A stretch of DNA of 9,589 bases from Planctomycetota bacterium. GTDB lineage: Bacteria; Planctomycetota; SZUA-567. Under the pieces are notes generated by a model. It saw only the letters and a program-made list of their open reading frames with translations. It made no database searches and was not told the DNA's origin. Numbering within the stretch: position 1 is the stretch's first letter; each line of letters begins with the position of its first letter. The position numbers were made by a program, and so were the translations under genes. The stretch spans positions 1 through 9,589 of the forward strand of contig JAITKH010000227.1 of NCBI GenBank assembly GCA_031278535.1, given 5' to 3'. Shown here piece after piece: positions 1 to 5,297 of the stretch.

Positions 1-394
1 TTATTCCCGTATTCTTCCGTTTTCCCTCCACTCGGGCCGCTTGACGCAGCCTCCGTCGGGCCGGGCTAATTGCCTCACTCCCCCTTTTTCAGGGACGACG
101 AAGATATGGTGTTATGGCATCCTTCCTACGGGGGGCTGGAAGGGAATGCCATGAAGAAATATCCTGCCGGCGGCTTGAAATTATGCTTTTCGCCCAAGGA
201 GGATCGTTTTCACAATTCCAATCTGCAATGTATATATTGCCTGCCTGAGACGAGGAGAGCGTTTGGATTTTTTTCGAAATTGTTGAAAGTCTCTCGCGTT
301 CCTCCCTATCTTCGTTGGCATGCGTAGACTTTTACAGGACGATGCCAAACCAACAGGCGCTTATGCGGTACCGTATCGAAGAGGTTTCGAATGG
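1..394. other. Gene-free AT-richer 3' flank of pheT
   Basis: I see no convincing gene here. The only notable open frame on the plus strand (70-327) has no family resemblance and no clear ribosome binding site. The minus strand is broken by stops, including one at 1-3 and one near 112-114. The stretch from about 160 to 290 is visibly richer in A and T than the neighbouring genes. A 7-bp inverted repeat (TTGGCAT at 315-321, ATGCCAA at 342-348) lies about 50 bp downstream of the pheT stop, but no T-tract follows it on either strand, so I do not call it a terminator. Positions 322-341 resemble an end of the dispersed MITE found elsewhere in this window (see findings). Confidence 0.5.
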
Positions 395-2398
395 TTAGCG
401 CAAGGCCGATCCGGGGAAGGCGGCGAGGATCGCCCGCGCCACCCTGTCGCGGATAGCATTCGCCTCGGTGTCGGTGAGGGAGCGATCCGGCGCCCGCAGC
501 AGCATGGAAAAGGCGATTCCCTTGCGGCCTGGTTCAAGACCGGGGCCGCGATAAAGGCTTTCGAACGCCAAGCTTTCCAGGAGAGTGGCGCTCCGCGCCG
601 CCGTTTCCCGCACCTCATCCCAGCGCGCCGCCTCGGGAAGCGAGAGGGAAATGTCGCGCCGTACGCCGGGAAAGCGGGGAAGCTGCCGGTAGGCCCGCTC
701 CTTCCGGACCGTCTTGGCCAAGACGGCCAAGTCGGCTTCGCCCAGACCGGGCCGGATCGGCAGGTCGAAACTTCCGGCGACCGCGACCGCGGTCTCGCCC
801 GCAGTTGCGAAAACGGTTCCGTCGATGGCAAGTTCGCCGCCGCTTCCGGGAGCCATTCCGGGCAACTCCCCGACCGGGCGGAGGGTTACCGTTCCCGCCA
901 GATTCAACGCCGCCACCACCGCCTCCAGCGCCCCCCGGACATGGCGCGGACCGCGGTCGTCCAGGATGGCCAACCGATCCCGTTCTTCCGATTCCGCCCT
1001 GTTCCGCCGGTAGGTGCGCCCGATTTCGAAGAGGCGGACATCCTGGAACAGACGGTTGACCTGGCGTGTCTCCAGGAGCGAGGGGACGAGTGCCGGGCGG
1101 AGAACGGGCCTGAGGGCGTTGACCGGATTCCGGACCGTGTACGGGACTGCGGCCGGGGCGAACGTCCTGCCCCATGCCTCCGGCACAAAGGAATCGGTGA
1201 CGCATTCGTGATAGCCCAAGGCGACCAGGATGCGGCGGACCAGGCGGGCCGTTCGAGTCTCCGGTGTCACATGGGCCAGGGCCAACGGCATGGATATTTT
1301 TTCCGGAATGCGGTCGTAGCCGGCGAGGCGGATGACTTCCTCGATCAGGTCGGCCTCGCGCTTCAGGTCCTGCCGGAAGGTCGGGATGCGCAGGGTCGCG
1401 CCCGTCGTGTCCCGCCGCGTTTCCGCCAGGCCCAGTCCCTTGAATATGCGAGAGATTTCATCGGGCGGAACCGGGAATCCCAACAATTTATCGCAACGGG
1501 AATAGCGCATGGAAACTTCCCAGCTTTTCCCGAGTTCCGGATTGGTGTCCAACACCCCGGCGGCCAATTCGCCCCCGGCGAGTTCGAGGAGCAGGCCTGC
1601 GGCCCGGGCCGAAGCCCGCTCAGTCATGCCGGGATCGATGCCGCGCTCATAGCGGTATGACGACTCCGAGGACATCCTGGTTGATCGGGCGGCCCGACGG
1701 ATGCCCCTGGGCTGGAACCAAGCGGATTCGAGGAGGACGTTTCGGGTGGTTCCGTCCACCTCGGTGTTGGCTCCGCCCTTGACGCCGGCCAGGGCCACCG
1801 CCTTTTCGGCATCGGCGATCACCAACATGCCTGACCCGAGAAGCGCCCCCTCGCCGGTGATGGCGGTGAAAAGTTCGCCTTCCCGCGCCAGGCGGAGTAC
1901 AATGCGTCCCCCGGCCAGCTTGTCCAGGTCGAAGGCATGAAGCGGCTGGTTCATTTCAAAACAAACCAGGTTCGTGATGTCCACGATATTGTTGATGGAA
2001 CGCTGACCGATGGCGACCAGGCGGTTGCGGAGCCAATGCGGCGACGGTCCGACCCGTACGCTCCGAACTACCCGGAGGGTGTAACGGGGACAGATTTCGG
2101 CCGCGCCCGGCATTACCGTGACCGAGGACAGGGCAGCCACGTCCGGGCCGGTTTCCCGGAGGGACGGGGCGGGCGCCCGGACGGAAAGGTTTTGTATTGC
2201 CGCGATCTCGTGTGCCACCCCCAGGTGGCAGAGCCAGTCCGGACGGTTGGTGGTGATTTCGGCATTCAGGGCGAAATCGCCGTCGATTGGCGTTGTCTCT
2301 TCGATGTTCAAGCCTGCCCGGGTAAGGATCGCCGCCAATTCCTTCGGATCGGACCGGGTTTGGGTCAGCTCCTTCAACCAATTGTAGGAGAGAATCAT
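395..2398 (-). CDS. pheT: Phenylalanyl-tRNA synthetase beta subunit, short form without OB fold
   Basis: This is the beta subunit of the cytoplasmic alpha2-beta2 enzyme that charges tRNA-Phe with phenylalanine using ATP. The 667-residue protein starts with the usual MILSYNWLKEL. The B3/B4 editing-type domain follows at about residues 90-255 (QRSINNIVDITNL, then NQPLHAFDLDKL), then B5 at about 290-365 (ending DLIEEVIRLAGYDRIP), the catalytic-like core at about 370-560, and a C-terminal ferredoxin-like anticodon-binding domain at about 575-667 (FPGVRRDISLSL, ending in the SLTDTEANAIRDRV region). Typical PheT is near 800 residues. Here the EMAP/OB-fold tRNA-binding insertion normally found after about residue 40 is absent, and TPIDGDFALNAEITTNRPD runs straight on. 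ATG at 2398 is chosen over an in-frame TTG one codon upstream. The gene lies 19 bp after pheS and is almost certainly co-transcribed with it. The stop is TAA. Confidence 0.96.
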   Translation of the reverse strand: MILSYNWLKELTQTRSDPKELAAILTRAGLNIEETTPIDGDFALNAEITTNRPDWLCHLGVAHEIAAIQNLSVRAPAPSLRETGPDVAALSSVTVMPGAAEICPRYTLRVVRSVRVGPSPHWLRNRLVAIGQRSINNIVDITNLVCFEMNQPLHAFDLDKLAGGRIVLRLAREGELFTAITGEGALLGSGMLVIADAEKAVALAGVKGGANTEVDGTTRNVLLESAWFQPRGIRRAARSTRMSSESSYRYERGIDPGMTERASARAAGLLLELAGGELAAGVLDTNPELGKSWEVSMRYSRCDKLLGFPVPPDEISRIFKGLGLAETRRDTTGATLRIPTFRQDLKREADLIEEVIRLAGYDRIPEKISMPLALAHVTPETRTARLVRRILVALGYHECVTDSFVPEAWGRTFAPAAVPYTVRNPVNALRPVLRPALVPSLLETRQVNRLFQDVRLFEIGRTYRRNRAESEERDRLAILDDRGPRHVRGALEAVVAALNLAGTVTLRPVGELPGMAPGSGGELAIDGTVFATAGETAVAVAGSFDLPIRPGLGEADLAVLAKTVRKERAYRQLPRFPGVRRDISLSLPEAARWDEVRETAARSATLLESLAFESLYRGPGLEPGRKGIAFSMLLRAPDRSLTDTEANAIRDRVARAILAAFPGSALR

Positions 2399-2417
2399 CA
2401 AGGTGGCCTTTTCTTCC

Positions 2418-3455
2418 TCAGAATTGCCGCAGAAACCGGAGATCGTTCTCGGTGAAGCGCCGGATGTCGTCCACGCCCAACATGAACATGGCCAGGCGCT
2501 CGATGCCGAAGCCGAAAGCGAAACCGGTGAACATCTCGCTGTCTATGCCGACGGCGTCGAAGACATTGGGATCCACCATCCCGCATCCTCCCAATTCCAC
2601 CCATCCCTGCTGCCTGCAAACTCGGCAACCCTTCCCCCGGCAGAAGGCGCAGGAAATATCCATTTCGGCCGACGGCTCGGTGAAGGGGAAAAACGAAGGG
2701 CGGAAGCGCGTCGCCGTGTCCTCGCCGAAGGTTTCCCGGGCGAAAAGGGCAAGAAAACCCCGCAAATCGGAAAAGGAGACATTCCGATCGACCGCCAACC
2801 CCTCGATTTGCGAGAAGCCGTAGTGGTGAGTGGCGTCGACCGCATCCGGACGGTAGGTGCGGCCGGGGGAAACGATCCGGATCGGCGGCATGGAGGAGCC
2901 GCCGCCGTGCCGGAGGACATGCTCCTCCATCACCCGCACCTGCACGGTGGAGGTCTGGCTGCGAAGGATGGCGTTGTCGTCCAGGACGAAGGTATCGGCC
3001 TGATCCCGTACCGGATGATCTTCGGGCATGTTCAGGGCGTCGAAATTGTGGAAGGCATCCTCAATTTCCGGACCGTGACGGATGGTGAAGCCGAGGCGTT
3101 CGAAAATTCCGGTAAAATTTTCCATGGCCTGAGTCAGGGGATGGATGCTGCCTATCGCCTGGGTCAGCCCCGGGAGGGTGGGATCGGGAAGCGGTCCAGA
3201 AGGGGCGATGGCGGTTTGCTCCTTTCGTCCGCGCCAAGCAGCCTCCAATTCGGCCTTGATTGCGTTCAGGCGCTGTCCCGCCTCCCGCTTCCCGGCCGGG
3301 GGAACCTCGCGGATGCGGACCATCAGATCCTTCAGTTTTCCGGAGCGGCCAAGGACGGCTGATCGGATAGCCTCCAGTCGCTCGGGGGAATCGGCGGCGC
3401 CGATGTCCCGCAGCGCTTCGTTCCGGAAAATTTCCGCATCGTCCAGGATCGTCAT
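2418..3455 (-). CDS. pheS: Phenylalanyl-tRNA synthetase alpha subunit
   Basis: This is the catalytic subunit of phenylalanyl-tRNA synthetase, a class II aminoacyl-tRNA synthetase that partners the PheT product encoded 19 bp downstream. The 345-residue protein has the usual N-terminal coiled-coil arm (about 1-80), then the class II core with motif 2 (RTYRPDAVDATHHYGFSQIEG split over residues 199-219), FFPFTEPSAEMD at 256-266, and motif 3 (GFAFGFGIERLAM, 311-323). A four-cysteine cluster, C269, C272, C277 and C280, precedes GWVELGGCGMVDPNV; such clusters are common in bacterial PheS. The frame is open up to 3590, but the family N-terminus and length support ATG at 3455 (MTILDDAEIF). No good Shine-Dalgarno is seen; the weak GGAAAG lies about 13 bases upstream. 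The leader upstream is made of degenerate CRISPR-like repeats, and no phenylalanine-rich leader peptide was recognised. Confidence 0.96.
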   Translation of the reverse strand: MTILDDAEIFRNEALRDIGAADSPERLEAIRSAVLGRSGKLKDLMVRIREVPPAGKREAGQRLNAIKAELEAAWRGRKEQTAIAPSGPLPDPTLPGLTQAIGSIHPLTQAMENFTGIFERLGFTIRHGPEIEDAFHNFDALNMPEDHPVRDQADTFVLDDNAILRSQTSTVQVRVMEEHVLRHGGGSSMPPIRIVSPGRTYRPDAVDATHHYGFSQIEGLAVDRNVSFSDLRGFLALFARETFGEDTATRFRPSFFPFTEPSAEMDISCAFCRGKGCRVCRQQGWVELGGCGMVDPNVFDAVGIDSEMFTGFAFGFGIERLAMFMLGVDDIRRFTENDLRFLRQF

Positions 3456-3462
3456 AGGAACC

Positions 3463-3630
3463 CAATCTTTCCACGCTCCCGTGAGGAAGCGACACGTGTC
3501 TGTCCCGCAGATGCTGTATCCTGCGGCAACGATTTCAATCCACGCTTCCGCGAGAGGGCGACCGGAGTATATGCCGCAGGTCAGGTTCACCTATCCCGAG
3601 TTTCAATCCGCGCTCCCGTGAGGGATCGGC
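3463..3630 (-). CRISPR. Degenerate three-repeat CRISPR-like array, type I-C-like
   Basis: Three related repeats of about 31 bp lie at roughly 3463-3493, 3532-3562 and 3600-3630, with start-to-start distances of 69 and 68 bp and unrelated intervals of 38 and 37 bp. On the plus strand the best-preserved parts read TTTCAATCC(A/G)CGC, then TCCCGTGAGG, then GCGAC. On the minus strand this is the GTCGC...GTGGATTGAAAC pattern of type I-C CRISPR repeats, including the internal palindrome. Each copy carries several differences from the consensus. The copy nearest pheS is the most altered at the end corresponding to GGATTGAAAC, as is usual for the leader-distal last repeat. No cas gene is present and a MITE lies where a leader would be expected. 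I infer a decayed or orphan array. A structured pheS leader that happens to look like CRISPR is the alternative. Confidence 0.6.
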
Positions 3631-3645
3631 CGGAGTTCTCCTTCG

Positions 3646-3813
3646 CCAGTAGTCTGTAAAGAAAAAATCTTACCAAATTCCGAAGTCCGTTTGCTGCCGG
3701 AAGTACCTTCTGATGCCGGAGGGAATTCACTTCCCCGTAGGCAAAAACCGGACGAACCGGAGGAAGCGCCCCGCAAAGTCTTACTCTATGATTGAGCCTT
3801 TGCGGAACACTAG
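3646..3813 (+). mobile_element. MITE-like element, copy A (168 bp)
   Basis: This is a non-coding element homologous along its whole length to copies at 8164-8330 (inverted) and 9328-9494. Shared blocks in order are GTCTGTAAAG at the left end, GAAGTCCGTTTG, TGATGCCGGAGGG followed by GAATTCACT, then GAACCGG, and GGAACACTAG at the right end. The right end carries a hairpin (CCGCAAAG at 3771-3778 against CTTTGCGG at 3798-3805). The left end is degraded (CCAGTAG where copy C has CTAGTGG). There is no reading frame for a transposase, so it would need one supplied in trans. It lies between the rpsT terminator-like hairpin and the CRISPR-like repeats upstream of pheS. Confidence 0.8.
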
Positions 3814-3842
3814 GCGCCCGCGTATGGAATGCCGGCGGATAT

Positions 3843-3882
3843 CGACAAACAAAGCAAGGTGCCGGAATCGCGCCGGCCCTTG
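3843..3882 (-). terminator. Rho-independent terminator-like hairpin downstream of rpsT
   Basis: Read on the minus strand, CAAGG-GCCGG pairs with CCGGC-(A)-CCTTG around a 7-base loop, giving a 10-bp GC-rich stem with one bulge, directly followed by the T-rich tail CTTTGTTTG. It starts about 70 bases after the rpsT stop codon and so would end the upstream transcript before the MITE and the pheS leader. On the plus strand the same stem is followed by a weaker tail containing TTTT, so some bidirectional activity is possible. Confidence 0.6.
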
Positions 3883-3953
3883 CTGATTTTCGGCAATGCT
3901 CCCGGTTTAGCGAACGGCCCACAATGGAAAATCAGGGACGATCCGCCCGTCCG

Positions 3954-4229
3954 CTATTGTTTGGCGGCGGTAAGCCGATTGGCGGCCCTGGCCAGGCGCG
4001 AGATGCGGCGTCTGGCGGCGTTCTTGTGGATAATACCCTTGCCCTTGGCCTTGTCGATGGCGGCCGAGACTTTTTTCAATCCCTCTCCCGCCGCGGCCGG
4101 GTCGCCGGCGGCGAGGATGCCTCGGTAGGCCCTTACCGCCTTTTTGAGCTTTTCCTTGCGTACCCGGTTGCGGGCCGTCCGCTTGACGGTCTGGCGTACG
4201 CGTTTTCTGGCCGATTTGATGTTTGGCAT
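3954..4229 (-). CDS. rpsT: 30S ribosomal protein S20
   Basis: S20 is a primary 16S rRNA-binding protein of the small ribosomal subunit body. The 91-residue, highly basic protein begins MPNIKSARKRVRQ and holds the conserved C-terminal signature KGIIHKNAARRRISRLA at residues 64-80; length and charge match the family. The frame extends upstream to 4304, but the family N-terminus and an AAGGA ribosome binding site 6 bases upstream fix ATG at 4229. The gene starts 49 bp after the stop of the TPR-like gene, with a strong short hairpin in between, and a terminator-like hairpin follows about 70 bp downstream. S20 represses its own synthesis in E. coli; whether that happens here cannot be read from the sequence. 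Confidence 0.96.
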   Translation of the reverse strand: MPNIKSARKRVRQTVKRTARNRVRKEKLKKAVRAYRGILAAGDPAAAGEGLKKVSAAIDKAKGKGIIHKNAARRRISRLARAANRLTAAKQ

Positions 4230-4235
4230 AGCCTT

Positions 4236-4240
4236 TCCTT
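4236..4240 (-). promoter_or_regulatory. Ribosome binding site of rpsT
   Basis: AAGGA on the minus strand, 6 bases from ATG at 4229. It decides the start against the longer open frame reaching 4304. Confidence 0.8.
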
Positions 4241-4255
4241 CATTCCATAAGACGC

Positions 4256-4271
4256 CGGCGGCATGCCGCCG
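4256..4271 (-). promoter_or_regulatory. Perfect 16-bp palindrome in the rpsT leader
   Basis: CGGCGG-CATG-CCGCCG is a perfect dyad that would fold in RNA as a 6-bp all-GC stem with a CATG tetraloop. It begins 7 bp after the stop of the TPR-like gene and ends 26 bases before the rpsT start codon, clear of the ribosome binding site. No T-tract follows, so it is not an intrinsic terminator. A processing or stability element, a protein-binding dyad or an RNA target for control of rpsT are all possible; the function is inferred only from its position. Confidence 0.45.
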
Positions 4272-4278
4272 TGATGTT

Positions 4279-5157
4279 CTATTCCTCTGCCGTTTCGGAT
4301 TCATCCTGATCGGGATCGTCCGTTTCGGGCTCCCACTGGCCGGGGATCGCCGTGGTCCCCTCGTCGTCTTCTCCGGCCGGCGGGGGGATGAGCGAAGAGG
4401 CGGCCGGCCGGCCCGGAGCCGGATGGATATACCCGGCCAGCCGATCCTTCACCGCCACCAAGGCGAAATCGGCGGCGACTACCACCGCCGGAGGCCAATA
4501 GCCACGTTGCGAGGGAACTGATATTTGGGAGCGTACGACAATGTCGTTGTATTCCGTCTCCGCCTCCTCCAGATACCGCCGGTATTCGTCCGGGTTCACG
4601 GATTCCTCGGCAAGCCGTTCCAGCGTCTGGGCGAGGGCAAGCTTGGCCTGGGGGAAAATGTCCGGTCCGGCGCTTCGGATCAGGTCGCGGAGCAGCGATT
4701 CAGCCTCGGAAAATTTGCCGCCCATGAAAAGAGCCTGCACCAGAGCCAGCCGCACCCGGGAGATGAAAACGCTTTTTGGATAGGAGGAAATGAATTCGCG
4801 GGCCGAGCGCTCCGCCGTCGCATAGTCGCGATCCGCAAAGGCGCGGGCGAAACGCGTCGCCAAAGCGCGAGCGCCGGCGGGAAAGCCCTTGTATTCGCTC
4901 GCCTCGCGGTCGAGGACGGCGATGTCGAAATCCGGCTTGGTGGCCAGTTCCACCTCGGAGCGGAAGACCGCATTTTCCGCCTCGGCTTCGCGTCGGGCGG
5001 CGGCGTGGCGGCCATAGGCGATGACGGCGGCGGCGGCGGCGATAATCAGGACCGCCGGGATCAGCCAGCGCCGCGACTTCCGGATTTTCTCCGCCACCCT
5101 AACCGCCAATTCGGGGGGATCTTCCCCCGAAACCGGTTGCTGCACGATTTCAGCCAT
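4279..5157 (-). CDS. Membrane-anchored TPR-like protein, function unknown
   Basis: I do not recognise a named gene. With ATG at 5157 the protein has 292 residues. A short cytoplasmic N-terminus is followed by a positive patch (KIRKSRRW) and one membrane segment at about residues 31-48 (LIPAVLIIAAAAAVIAY). A helical region of tetratricopeptide character follows at about 91-206, with hints of paired helices such as FADRDYATAERSAREFISSYPKS and ALFMGGKFSEAESLLRDLI. The last 40 residues are Pro-rich then strongly acidic. This topology (N-terminal anchor plus exported TPR) recalls YfgM/TPR-21-type envelope proteins, which serve as periplasmic interaction scaffolds; that link is an inference. An ATG at 5244 gives 321 residues with a basic extension. 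I prefer 5157 because third-position GC drops in the extension and it would leave a leader of only about 5 bases after the promoter at 5257-5284. Neither start has a clear Shine-Dalgarno. Confidence 0.75.
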   Translation of the reverse strand: MAEIVQQPVSGEDPPELAVRVAEKIRKSRRWLIPAVLIIAAAAAVIAYGRHAAARREAEAENAVFRSEVELATKPDFDIAVLDREASEYKGFPAGARALATRFARAFADRDYATAERSAREFISSYPKSVFISRVRLALVQALFMGGKFSEAESLLRDLIRSAGPDIFPQAKLALAQTLERLAEESVNPDEYRRYLEEAETEYNDIVVRSQISVPSQRGYWPPAVVVAADFALVAVKDRLAGYIHPAPGRPAASSLIPPPAGEDDEGTTAIPGQWEPETDDPDQDESETAEE

Positions 5158-5256
5158 GCGGCGCCGCTTTCGTCGTTCCGGCCTTGCCGGCCGTCCGCCA
5201 AAATAAAAATCTTCGCCGTCCCTTTCGAGGCGGCGAGATGCCATAATGAAGAAATT

Positions 5257-5284
5257 AGTATATCGTCCCTGGCGTCCGAGTCAA
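5257..5284 (-). promoter_or_regulatory. Sigma-70-type promoter for the TPR-like gene and rpsT
   Basis: On the minus strand TTGACT (5279-5284) and TATACT (5257-5262) are separated by 16 bases. It lies entirely within the 53-bp gap between the ftsK stop and the first possible start of the TPR-like gene. The expected transcription start falls near 5250, giving a leader of about 90 bases to ATG 5157 or about 5 bases to ATG 5244. It would let the TPR-like gene and rpsT be transcribed independently of ftsK. Confidence 0.6.
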
Positions 5285-5297
5285 GAAAGTTTCCTGT

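Noticed and set aside
70..327. 85-codon plus-strand frame left of pheT
   Set aside because: It has no clear ribosome binding site and no resemblance to a known family; it may be chance.
315..348. TTGGCAT/ATGCCAA inverted repeat as the pheT terminator
   Set aside because: The 20-base loop and the absence of a T-tract on either strand make an intrinsic terminator unlikely.
320..1660. 446-codon open frame on the plus strand opposite pheT
   Set aside because: It is a GC-driven antisense shadow of a clearly recognisable gene; its translation is Arg/Gly/Pro-rich with no family features.
2610..2655. Four-cysteine cluster in PheS as a novel metal site
   Set aside because: CxxC...CxxC before GWVE is a common feature of bacterial PheS, not unusual.
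2403..3362. 319-codon plus-strand open frame opposite pheS
   Set aside because: Antisense shadow of a strongly conserved synthetase gene.
3456..3590. N-terminal extension of PheS
   Set aside because: It would translate the CRISPR-like repeats and intervals; the family N-terminus begins at MTILDDAEIF.
3569..3600. TATACT within the second interval as a pheS promoter
   Set aside because: On the minus strand no acceptable -35 box lies 16-18 bases upstream, so I did not call it.
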